From positions 93,153,994 through 93,217,993 of the forward strand of contig NC_133932.1 in the NCBI RefSeq assembly GCF_031877795.1: a DNA stretch of 64,000 nt, read 5' to 3'. Under the pieces are notes generated by a model. It worked only from the letters and a program-made list of their open reading frames with translations, had not been told where the DNA came from and ran no database searches. Both the position numbers and the translations under genes were made by a program. Origin of the DNA: Strix aluco (Eukaryota > Chordata > Aves > Strigiformes > Strigidae). Shown piece after piece: positions 26,501 to 35,500 of the stretch; positions within the stretch are counted from its first letter, which is position 1, and every line of letters begins with the position of its first letter.

Positions 26501-29500
26501 TTAGGCTTACAAAGAATCTCAATATGAAATCAAGCAGAATAAAAAACTGAGCTGTAAGGAACAAAAGGGCAACAGAAGATGCTCATAAGAATGTCTGCAT
26601 ACTCGAACTCCTGATAGAGCCCACTTTTCAAATAGCTAGTCTGATGTATTTTCTTCAGTTCAGGATACAATATCATATTTCAGTTTGAATCAATTAACAC
26701 ATTCCCTTATGCAGCTTTTGACTTTTTAAAAAAACCCAACATTGTAGTTACTTCAGTCAACTTCAAATGATATGTGAGATTCTACAATTTTACTTCCTTT
26801 AACCGTCACCATCAAGTCTCACTTTCAGTCACTACTGTGTAATTCATATGCTTCAAAAAATTTTATAATGAATATTCATCATTGTCTTAGCTGAATCACA
26901 CAACACTTTCATACAGTTAATATACCTTAATTACCCTTGAATAATTTTGGAAATGTCAGATAATGGATATAACTCTCTACACAAACACATGTCGATGTGC
27001 CTAATAGATACATAAGCTTTCCCTCACAGCTCTCTTTGCTTTCATGCTAATCAGACTTCGAATAGGTCTGCAATATTGGGACATGCCATCTTCAGTTATA
27101 TCTGCCTAGATGAGGCTAAAATGACATGAATACACTTGCACAAAATTCAGTTACTGTACCAAAAAAATAAGCATACAATCACTGAGTATTTATGCATAGT
27201 GGATCACAACTAATAAGCATCTTTGGAAGACAGATTCCAAAAGAGAAACAGGGGAACTGGGAAAACAGCTCCCACTAAAAGTGCTGGTTAGTGCAGAAGA
27301 TGTTTTTTCTTTAGTGCGTAACTCCAGGAAAATAACAAACTGAAGACGTCCTATGTATTTAACAAGAGTAAAAAGAAGTCAGTCTTGTATGCAACTTCAA
27401 GCAATTGAGCACTTGCAGCTGTGACACACAGTACGCAAGGTACAGTACAGATTTCTTTAATACTTAACATATAATAGGATAGCATCTAATTTAGAAACAT
27501 TCAATTTCTGTCAGTACAAATAACAGAGAAAGAGGAAAGTTTGTGGACAAGACTGTGTCACTGTCTGCTCAATTACTATTTTTCACTAACACAGTCTGCC
27601 AGAAAAGTTCTTCTGATCATTTCTTAAGTAGTGCAATAAACACACACACGTAAGATGATGCCTGGTTTATGGAAACAGTAATACTGCACAACATTAAGTC
27701 TACATGTGATACACACTTAGACTTTGAAAAGTGCTCATGAGCTTTTATGCTGTGCTGCTACCCAAACTGTTTTCACTACATAATGAAGAATTAACAGTTT
27801 GAAATATTTATACACCAAATTTCTTGTGCTTGTGGTTCTTTGCAACTACCTGAGAAACATGACTTGTTAAGAAGCATTATTAAAATGGAGTACACACTTT
27901 GTGTAACATTATGCATGGGTTTTGAAAACTCAATTCTTTTATCAGGAACTTCTAATGTCAAGAGCTGTATTTATGACACTTTAGGTGCCACAAAGCAGTA
28001 TTTATGAAACGTAAATTAAAATCAGTTGGCATACAAAATCTTTCATACACACACATATATACATATATGCATTTAACCATGTACAGTTTGCAGCCACCAG
28101 AAACAGCCACCTCAATCTGTACTACAACTGAAACATGCAAGCATGGTCACAGAAAATCTACACATAGACAAACTAGCCTCTTCCTAGGTCATATCAGATG
28201 ATTTAAAAAAAAAAAAAAAAAATCACACTGGGTATGAAACAGTGGGACAGGCTGAAGGATCCACTGAGACAATGCATGTTTGTATCTACAGGCCATGCAA
28301 CTAATTGGAATTTTCACCCAAGCCACCTAAATTAAAGCTAGTTGGTGTGTGGCCTAGCAGGCTTCCAGAACCAATATAATCAACTCTCTAAAAACGTAAG
28401 GGTTAAGGCTTTATAACACATAAAAAGCATTAAGAGTCTGAAACCCATTGTCTGCTAGAGGAAGGCCAGGAAACAAACACAGGTTAAGAAAAATAATATC
28501 AATATTAAGACATGGTAATTCACAGACACAGCTGAGGACAATTATATTCTTTTTACATCTCTACTCTAGCAAGAAATTCATATTCCTTCATGCACCTCTT
28601 CCTGTTAAAAAAGAAAGATCTCTGGTTCAGTCAGACACTAAGAACAATAGGTCTAATTCACAGTATTTTTTAGGATGAGGGTGGTGAAACACTGGAACAG
28701 GTTGCCCAGAGAGGGTCCATCCCTGGAAACATGCAAGGTCAGGTTGGACAGGGCTCTGAGCAAACCTGATCTAGTTGAAGCTGTCCCTGCTCTTTGCAGA
28801 GGGTTGGACGACATGACCTTTAAAGGTCTCTTCCAACCCAAACCATTCTATGAGCCTACGAATATTCAGAAGACTCTTGCCCTAACAGCCCCTCTATCTG
28901 TGATTCATTTCACTAACAGGACTTCAAAGTCCTATAAGCATAAACAGGATGGAGGATTGTTTTATTATTTTATTACTGTGGTGCTTCATGTCATGAGGTG
29001 CAATTCTTTGTGTAAGTTCACATCTGAGAAACGTATGGGAGTGTCTACAGGATTCACCACAGTGACCTTCTCTTGAGACGTTGTGCTGTACTACTAGTGA
29101 GTAAGTACCCCTCAAGATGAGCTGTGAATACTAAACCTGTTTTACTTACTTGTTTTCCCTGTGGAAATTACTTTCAGAGAAAGGAAAAAGTTGAGATCAA
29201 GATCCCCAAATTATTTCAAGTAACTAGCAATCTCCTTCTCCTCCAAGACAGAAAGCTTACTGGTCTTCCCTCCTTCACATTAAGTCAAATCTATGCCTTT
29301 CGCAAAGGGTACTGGCTTACTTACCTTGCTAGCTTTCCCAGCTCTACCCTTCTGCAGGAGTCCCAAAGACCAAAGAAGCCTACACTTCACAGGTCTCAGT
29401 ATGGAACACTCCGAGAAGATAAATTGTGCTGTGACAAGGACTAGGAGAAGTAGCTTGGTAACAATCACTGGCAAGATATTTTCTTGCTTCCGTTGAATGC

Positions 29501-31116
29501 TTTTACCTGGCTGTCTTCCAAACTGCAGTCAGAGTGGATCAGCAGTTCTCAACATTAAAAAAGAGCGACACAGAGGCAGCCTCATCTAAATATTATATCC
29601 ACATCAGGGACACAAAAATCTACGTTAAAGAATTTGAATAAAAAGTCTTTAATGCCATGTTGAAACGTCAATAAAGCAAAAGTACAGTGTTCTAGTATTC
29701 AAGCTAAGTTAAGTGCATAAAAACAGATGGTAAGTTACCTAGCATGACTCAAATACATTGCTTGGCGTCGAACATCTTCTGAGTCAATTTCCACAGGATT
29801 TATTAGAGCAAGCTGATCAATAGACCATCTAAATTTTCCTGGTGTCTAAAAAAAAAAATGAACATCTTAATGCTTACTAGTCTAAAAAGATAAAAATAAA
29901 ATCACAGGACAAATCTCAGTGGAACAGTGCAATCATAACTTCCATATAGTTTCTGGGAAAGACAATCAAAAGAGTTTCTATTTAAGTAATCTACTTTAAA
30001 AAATGAGCAAGTCAATCAGGCTTCTTTATCCTGGTAGTGATATTACAACGATTTACAAGGTAATATAAAATGTAAGGTTACAGCTAATATTTACAAATCG
30101 AGGTATCAATTTCTTCTGAATTTCTGAGGACAGATCTACTAAAGATACAGAACCTGAGATAAAATTTAGTTGCTTCCAGATTGCCATAATAAAAATTGCA
30201 CTTCTACAAAAACCTAACATCCATATCTAACCCAAGTTATCCAAATAATAGAGCAGCCTTCCTTTCACCTCACATTTCCAAGAGTGGCAACCCCATACAC
30301 ATCCCACAAAGTCCTTCCATAACACTACCCATAGTTCACAACAAAACCCAATTCAGATGTAAATCAGCTTCACCCCTTTATTTAACAATTAATTACAAAC
30401 TACTGTTCAAGTATCTGTTTGAAAAATGATCTACCAACTGAGTCTTTTTAGTTTCATTAGCAAAGCATTATCTTTGCTAATCAGATAATTCCAACTGCAA
30501 TCCAGAATGCAATTTGCAACTAAAAAATGTTGTATATATACAAAATCATTAACTTGATTCTGTGAATATGTAAACAGCTCATAATGGAAGTGCAATTAAG
30601 TTTTACTTGCATCGAGCCTGCTTAGCATGTAAGTAGGAACTGGGATTTTTCCACTTTTAAGTGGGACAAGAACACCACATCCAACAACTGTCCTTTATCT
30701 GCTTTCAACTGGTTTTGGCACTTATCGGGTATATGCTAACCTACTGATACACCTAATATCTAAAGAAAAAAAACATCAGGAGAGTAGGAAGACTAAGCGA
30801 CAATGTCAGTATTAAAAGCAGCATACTCCAGTAATCAGAACTACCAAATGCCACCAAAATTCTTTAGCTTCAAGTACACTAAATAGAATACACTTTTTAA
30901 TGCATTTCAGAATGTTAGCACTACATCTATATAGTTACACAACCGAAGACTAGATCTTACAGATGAAGAAGTTGTTGATTTAAAGACTGAAGGACTGGAG
31001 ACAATCTGCTCCTGAAGAGTATAATAATCACTAGGACTTTCAAAAGGATTCAGGACCGTGACTCGTCCTGGAGTTTCTGGTGTTATCTGCATTTTAGACT
31101 CTTTTGTATCACCCAT
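14384..31116 (-). CDS. BORA: BORA, Aurora A/PLK1 activator (11 coding exons)
   Basis: Bora binds Aurora A and PLK1 and promotes PLK1 activation at mitotic entry. Coding exons in - order are 31116-30961, 29845-29739, 26133-26088, 24572-24491, 23263-23198, 22447-22391, 20225-20008, 18771-18618, 17218-16617, 16214-16083 and 14569-14384. They total 1,806 nt and keep frame through every junction, giving 601 residues (human 559). The start is [10 protein letters not shown], matching the family N-terminus. The conserved N-terminal Aurora A/PLK1-activating part has [19 protein letters not shown] and [11 protein letters not shown] (the Cdk-type SP site, residue ~113). The middle has [13 protein letters not shown], probably the Cdk1-primed PLK1-docking region. 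Residues 498-503 are DSGYNT, the known beta-TrCP phosphodegron. The rest is Ser/Pro-rich and probably disordered. The C-terminus is longer than in mammals and less certain. The gene is divergent from MZT1. Confidence 0.95.
16083..16214 (-). CDS. BORA: BORA coding exon 10 with DSGYNT degron
   Basis: The acceptor is GATTTCAG and the donor is AAG|GTAGGA. Its 44 codons begin [25 protein letters not shown] is the PLK1-phosphorylated beta-TrCP degron known in Bora. Confidence 0.94.
16617..17218 (-). CDS. BORA: BORA coding exon 9 (largest, 602 nt)
   Basis: The acceptor is TTTTTTACAG and the donor is CAG|GTAAAA. Its 200 codons include [49 protein letters not shown] and [16 protein letters not shown], a clear match to the C-terminal half of Bora. 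Confidence 0.96.
17357..17450. repeat. A/C-rich low-complexity tract
   Basis: Runs of A and C (AAAAACCC-type and an eight-C run) lie in a BORA intron. It looks like simple-sequence decay with no coding or structural pattern. Confidence 0.7.
17572..17895 (-). mobile_element. Avian CR1 LINE 3' part with ORF2 tail
   Basis: On the - strand this is the end of a CR1 reverse-transcriptase ORF plus 3' UTR. The - strand frame still reads [20 protein letters not shown] and [20 protein letters not shown], the usual CR1 ORF2 C-terminus. The 3' end at 17572 shows CACAGAATCATCTAGGTTGG in reverse complement. It lies in the intron between BORA exons 9 and 8, on the same strand as the gene. Confidence 0.92.
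18618..18771 (-). CDS. BORA: BORA coding exon 8
   Basis: The acceptor is AACTGAAG after a T-run and the donor is TCAG|GTATAG. It encodes [31 protein letters not shown] and KTPLS: many SP/TP sites, probably disordered. Confidence 0.93.
20008..20225 (-). CDS. BORA: BORA coding exon 7 (PLK1-docking region)
   Basis: The acceptor is TTTCTAG and the donor is TCA|GTAAGT. It encodes [31 protein letters not shown] and [15 protein letters not shown]. The SP-SP cluster matches the region holding the Cdk1-primed PLK1-binding serine in human Bora; that the site works here is inferred. Confidence 0.95.
21288..22122 (+). mobile_element. Solo LTR of an endogenous retrovirus
   Basis: This is an 835-bp block with TGTCA at its start and TGACA at its end, flanked on both sides by CTACC (21283-21287 and 22123-22127). 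This is the pattern of retroviral integration followed by LTR-LTR recombination. A 5-bp duplication is typical of ERVL-like elements. A TATA-like CTTAAAAGG near 21820 and a long pyrimidine tract (about 21,925-21,970) suggest + orientation, antisense to BORA. No gag, pol or env is present. The family was not identified. Confidence 0.75.
21925..21970 (+). repeat. C/T-rich tract inside the LTR
   Basis: A polypyrimidine run (TTTC/CTTT repeats) in the 3' half of the solo LTR, a likely length-variable site. Confidence 0.8.
22391..22447 (-). CDS. BORA: BORA coding exon 6 (57 nt)
   Basis: The acceptor is CATTGCAG and the donor is CTAG|GTATGT. It encodes (A)[18 protein letters not shown], close to human Bora; phase 1 at both ends. 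Confidence 0.93.
23198..23263 (-). CDS. BORA: BORA coding exon 5 (66 nt)
   Basis: The acceptor is TTTTACAG and the donor is AATG|GTGGGT. It is a phase 1-1 exon encoding [19 protein letters not shown]. It fills the gap between the flanking exons and matches the human region ending NSDSPVGKKLT in pattern rather than in exact sequence. It could be skipped without breaking the frame. Confidence 0.8.
24491..24572 (-). CDS. BORA: BORA coding exon 4
   Basis: The acceptor is CTCTAG and the donor is AAAT|GTAAGT. It encodes [18 protein letters not shown], with the conserved SP site and the Trp after it. It ends in phase 1. Confidence 0.93.
26088..26133 (-). CDS. BORA: BORA coding exon 3 (46 nt micro-exon)
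   Basis: The acceptor is TACTTAG and the donor is GAG|GTAATA. The first A completes Arg, then [15 protein letters not shown]. Highly charged and very like human Bora at the same place. Confidence 0.92.
28203..28222 (+). repeat. Poly(A) tract
   Basis: About 18 A residues in a BORA intron. No SINE body or target duplication was recognised beside it. Confidence 0.7.
28674..28858 (+). mobile_element. Avian CR1 LINE 3' end
   Basis: A + strand CR1 tail: GGTGGTGAAACACTGGAACA, then CAGGTTGGACAGGGCTCTG, then GGTCTCTTCCAACCCAAACC, ending CCATTCTATGAG. The + frame keeps a CR1-like [13 protein letters not shown]. It is antisense in the intron between BORA coding exons 3 and 2. Confidence 0.92.
29739..29845 (-). 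CDS. BORA: BORA coding exon 2
   Basis: The acceptor follows a poly-T tract ending TTTAG. It encodes [20 protein letters not shown] and ends LSHA plus AG of an Arg codon; the donor is AG|GTAACT. PGKFRW is one of the most conserved Bora segments. Confidence 0.94.
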
Positions 31117-31131
31117 AACACTAAGCTATAC
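30961..31131 (-). CDS. BORA: BORA exon with start codon
   Basis: The acceptor is CTTTTCCAG at 31132. Fifteen nt of 5' UTR precede the ATG at 31116. The 52 codons include [11 protein letters not shown] and NPFESPSDY; the donor is TCT|GTAAGA in phase 0. Reading through the donor hits a stop in the intron. Confidence 0.93.
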
Positions 31132-32081
31132 CTGGAAAAGAAAGAGGAAAAAGGAAAAAAAAACAAAGCAACATTATAATTTTGACTTTTTAGAGTTAGC
31201 CTGAAGGTTTTGGGAAGAGATGACCAATCATTTTTAAGGAGCCAGAAACATTTAAAAGACTAACAAAGTCAGTTAGTTTTGGCTTGGACCTACTGGTATG
31301 TGAACAGCTGATAAATAAGGCTAATACAAACAACTAAAAATAAGTAAAACCTATGAAAACGAGACAAGAAAGGACACGGACAAGGCAATTTAAAAACAAA
31401 ATTCACAAACAACAAATACCCAAAACGAAAAAAAAAAGAAAACGAACACCAGAAGAAACAGATCGGCGATGCAGCCAGTACGTTCCTGGAGGGCAGCTCA
31501 CATAGCCAACGCCGGCACTCCAGAGCTTCAGGAATAAAGCGGTATTACTAGAATTGGGCAGCACATGGCCGACCTCCCCGGGCGCCCCTCAGTGCCAGCC
31601 AGCCCTGCGTTACCCACAAGCTGAGGAGCAGGCACAGAAAGAAACGGAGAGCCACCGCCACAGCGGCGAGACGCGGCTGCTGGCAAGCCTGTCGCCGTCC
31701 ACACCGGAGCGCCCCAGAAGCTTCTAGCTGCAGGCAGCTAACCCCGGGCGGCGGGAAGCAGCCGTGCCGGCCGCCGGGGAGGCGCCCGGTGCTGCCCAAC
31801 ACCTCAGGAAGGTCCCACTTCCCTCGGGCGCTAAAACCACCCCCGGGCCGAGGCCGGCCTCAGTCCCCCAGCAGCACCTCCCGCACGGAAGGGAAGAAGT
31901 GCCGGCGGGTCCGCGGCCCCTCCACACCCCCTCAGGCCGTGCTCCAGCCGCTCCCTCGCCTACAGCGGCAAAGGGGACGGGAGCCCCAGGGAGATATCCC
32001 CCCCCCAGCCCGCTTTGGGCAGCCCCGCCAGCACAGCGTCCCCAAGCCTGGCCGCTCTCCGCAGACCCCAGCAGCGGGTAC

Positions 32082-32180
32082 CTATCGCCGTTACCGGGAC
32101 GCTGCTACACCCGCTCATACTGGCCCCGAATCAGAGCTCCCGCCTCCACCGCGCCGGGAGGCTCTTTAACTAGCCCCACC
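32082..32180 (-). other. BORA: Possible BORA 5' non-coding exon
   Basis: The BORA start-codon exon has an acceptor at 31132, so a 5' exon must exist upstream. In the CpG island the - strand has GCGATAG|GTACCC, a usable donor ending an exon at 32082. The start side is not fixed; 32180 is a placeholder before the CCAAT boxes. Confidence 0.4.
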
Positions 32181-32199
32181 CCCTCCCGGGATCTGCCCA

Positions 32200-32454
32200 G
32201 TCACGACGCGCAGCCTCCGCTGCCAGGCCAATGGCAGAGCTTCCCCCGATCTCGAACGGACCAATCGCCAGGAGAGCCGCTGCACAAATTCGAAAGAAAG
32301 CCCGTCCCTTCCCTTCCTGCTGTTACGGGAGCGGCTTCCGCTCGGGGCGTCACGCGGGGCGGGGCGGGAGTGCTGGAACGTCGTCGGGGAATGGGGGGAG
32401 GGGAAAGTCCCGTTCTGCTTCCGGGTGGGAGGGGAGGGGCGGTGCGGGGTCGCC
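32200..32454. promoter_or_regulatory. Divergent BORA/MZT1 promoter core
   Basis: CCAAT boxes lie at 32228-32232 and 32261-32265, exactly 33 bp apart. TTCGAA at 32289-32294 matches a known variant of the cell-cycle homology region (CHR). GC boxes (GGGGCGGGGCGGG, 32356-32368) and two CTTCCG ETS-type cores follow. No TATA box is seen. Paired NF-Y sites plus a CHR are the standard layout of G2/M genes bound by NF-Y and MuvB, and both genes act in mitosis. Binding is inferred. Confidence 0.65.
32423..32439 (+). promoter_or_regulatory. G-quadruplex motif upstream of MZT1 start
   Basis: GGGTGGGAGGGGAGGGG has four G-runs separated by single bases and lies on the sense strand 15 nt before the ATG. 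One-base loops give the most stable class of G-quadruplex. If it is in the 5' UTR it could form in RNA and slow initiation. Confidence 0.7.
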
Positions 32455-32503
32455 ATGGCGAGTAATGCCGCCAGCCTCAACGCGGTGCGGGAGACGATGG
32501 ACG
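32455..32503 (+). CDS. MZT1: MZT1 coding exon 1
   Basis: ATG in GCCATGG context; 16 codons ([16 protein letters not shown]) plus G, then donor G|GTGGGT. The split Val codon joins to TT of the next exon. Confidence 0.93.
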
Positions 32504-35500
32504 GTGGGTGGCAGCGGCGGGGGCGGGGGAGACCGCTGGCAGCCGCGGGTCGGCCTCTGGACTCTCCCAGCAGGAGCTGCCCCAGCGCTCCTGTCCTCGC
32601 CCCTCTCCGCAGGACGAGGGGCCTTGAGCCGGCTCTTAAATTACCACAAGCGCTTCTCCTGTGAAGAGGATTAGGGTTTGCAGTTGCTTCAGGATTTAGT
32701 GCATAGCAGATTTTTTTGTTTCATGTTACACGTAACGTCTGAAACACTTCCAAATATTCATGTAGTGGTGGGATCTTTGGACCTCGTGTGACTTTGCTTG
32801 GGTTTTTAATTAACTGCGAAGTAATCAATTTAGAACGTTATTTTTTCATGTTTATAAATACATGTGTTTGCTGTTTTTCATTATTTGGAAGGGTTAATGC
32901 AAGAACTGGCTCAGCGCATGGTGGATTTAAACTGGGGGGGAAGGGACGTGCATGGAAGGGAAAGGAAGGACCGACCCTGTGGTGTTGCAAGTGGCAGCAC
33001 CTGAACTGATCTGAACCCCCATATTTTATTCCTGTGGATGGTTCATGTCAGAAAAAGTAAATTAATTTAAAAAAAAATAGTGAAAAAGTTTTGAGAAGGG
33101 CAGCCAGTGTTAGAGAATTGGAATAGTTTCTGATACAGAAAATCTGGTGCTGTTGTGGGATGGAGAATGTGAGAGAAGTGGCACTGGGAGTAGTGGGAAA
33201 TATTTTGGAGATTTATTAAGTCATGAGAAAGGTGACTTTCTCTTCCAGACTGACTATGAGGAATCAAACCTGTCAGGTTCAGGATGTGTTTCTTAGCACT
33301 GTTGGGAATTCTGTGGAATGCTTATGCCGAAAGCTTACATGGATTTCAGGCAGAGTGGAAAGCTGCCCAGAAATCTATTGAGGGTTGGTAAATATGAAGA
33401 CCTCTGGAAATGCCCTACGGAGGGACTAGAGGCTAGGGAGAATGTTCAGGATGGTATTGCTTTGTGTTTGTTATTTCTCACGGTCTTCCTTTGTATTATA
33501 GTTATGGCTACTGTTATGCAAGGATCCTGTAGCAAAGCTCTTCATGAGTTGAACTGGTGTAAAAATTTGTGTTTCAGCTGCTCATCTACCCACTCTGACT
33601 TGCTGCTGGAGGTGAGGCAGGACTAGCAGGATTATTATGGCTGCTCTGATGTTCCAAAAGGATAAGACCAATTCTGTGCAGAAGAAGAGAGATTTGTTTG
33701 GGAAGGACAGTGAGTCTAAGTTCTTGTAACTGTACTTGACACCTGCCTTCTCTCCACTTCTGTAGGAATGTTTTAGGTGGGAGGGATGGTATGTGGATTT
33801 AAAGACAAGGCTTTTGAGAACTGCTATGGAAAGTGTACTAGCCTTCAGACTTAGGAGCCCAGGCTTCCTGGGCAATAATGTATATATTTATTTGGGATAG
33901 ACATTCATAATTTAATCTCTTCCTGAGGTCAGGTGTTTTTAGAAGAAAAAAAATTTCCATTTACATACACTTGATCTTTAAAGATTTACTTAAACAGAAT
34001 CTGAGAAATAACCTCATGTTTGAACTTTTACTTCACTCAATAAATAAATAGTTTGGGGTTTTTTGCTATTCAAAATAACATTAATCTTTTGAAATTTTCA
34101 TTATAAGAATATTTATTTAAAGTGCTTTGGTGAAGTAATTGAAAATGTAAAGCACTGATAGCTGTGTCCATGTAATAAGATCTGTCTTGATGAGGGCCTA
34201 TCATGAGTAGAAAAAATACTTGTAGGATAATTTTTTCAGACTTTTTAAAATACAACATGAAGTCTGTGTTGCCTCTTAGCTAAGAAATAGGCACCTAATG
34301 GAAGTAAATGGGTTGGTATTAAAAAAAATTATTCTTTTCTATCTTTAGTAGTTTAGAAAAGTAAAATGCTTAATCTAGAATGTCAGATATAAATAATTAG
34401 CAGCTGTTCTCTGCAGAGTTGTTGTTAAGCACTCAGATTTTTTTGTGGAGAAACTGCTACCTCTCTCTGCCAAAGATGCTGCCTCAACACCTGAAGATAT
34501 TTTATATTAGAAACTAGTGACCACAACTCTTGCTGACAGAGAATTGGAAGTTCGCTTTAGTGAGATTTACTGCTCTGCCTTCAAATATGTCACATGCCTA
34601 CTAAATTTTGTGATAACCTTAAATGGTTAAAGAAAGTAAGAATTGTTTATTTCTGGGAAGTTGTCAGTCTGTCTTAGTTTTGTAGCTTTTAATGGCATTT
34701 TATTGCAAATGCATCTATTTGTTGTTGCTTTGGCTGTTGAAGATGCTCTTGTGTGGCCAGGGTGTGCATGTGTAATGCTTTTGGAACGGTTTGCTTTCAA
34801 GCCAGTGGGAACAGAAAACCTCGTGGAGAAGGCAGCTCCCCTTGTGGCTTGTAGCTAGGGCTTTGGTCTGACAAACTGCTTTTACGTCTTGAACTTGTGC
34901 ATACTCTTAATCCATTCTACTTGTGTGGGCTTCAAGAGTATTATCACACCTAGAGGTTTTTTTCATGGCATCTGACATTTGCCTGTGACTTCAGTGGAAT
35001 TGACTGGATACATTAGGTCTTTTAAATGTCTTGGCCTGGGTAAGTGTGAATCTGAGGGTGTACTGCAGTTTGTCTTTGGTACACCAAAGTAGAGTATTTT
35101 TATAGCTGTCAAGTGGACTATAGTCACTTGCCATGATGGTTTTACATGGTAAGAAAGACCTTCTACTACACTTTCTCTTAGTTTAGGTGAGGTTTGATTA
35201 CAGAAACAGTGTGAACATCTGTTCAAAATCACACTATTGCTAAAGGTTCAGCTTCAGGATGGAGATTACTGTAGCAACCAGACATAAAATCTCAGTGAGT
35301 TGTTCTGTTACATATATAAGAAACTGTTCATGAGAATCAAAGAGGGGCCTTCCAGGGAAGGTTTGGAAGGGGAGAGAGATTGATCTTTGTTTCTATACAA
35401 AGATGACTGATATCTCCTACAAAAGGTTTCATACTGACATCTGGCACTGCTCTTGATTCGGGTCACGTAAAATCAAATGGTATTGCTTATGCTTAAACCA

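Larger units (their letters stand above)
31480..32650. promoter_or_regulatory. CpG island over the BORA/MZT1 start region
   Basis: This is the only long CpG-dense, GC-rich stretch in the window. It runs from AT-rich BORA intron sequence to the start of MZT1 intron 1 and covers both presumed transcription starts. Long overlapping ORFs here (31,764-32,674) come from GC bias and stop-codon scarcity. Confidence 0.85.

Noticed and set aside
31764-32674. Several long overlapping ORFs on both strands (up to 233 codons)
   Set aside because: They lie in the CpG island and have low-complexity Pro/Arg/Gly/Ala content. GC-rich DNA has few stop codons. Apart from the MZT1 start exon none resembles a protein.
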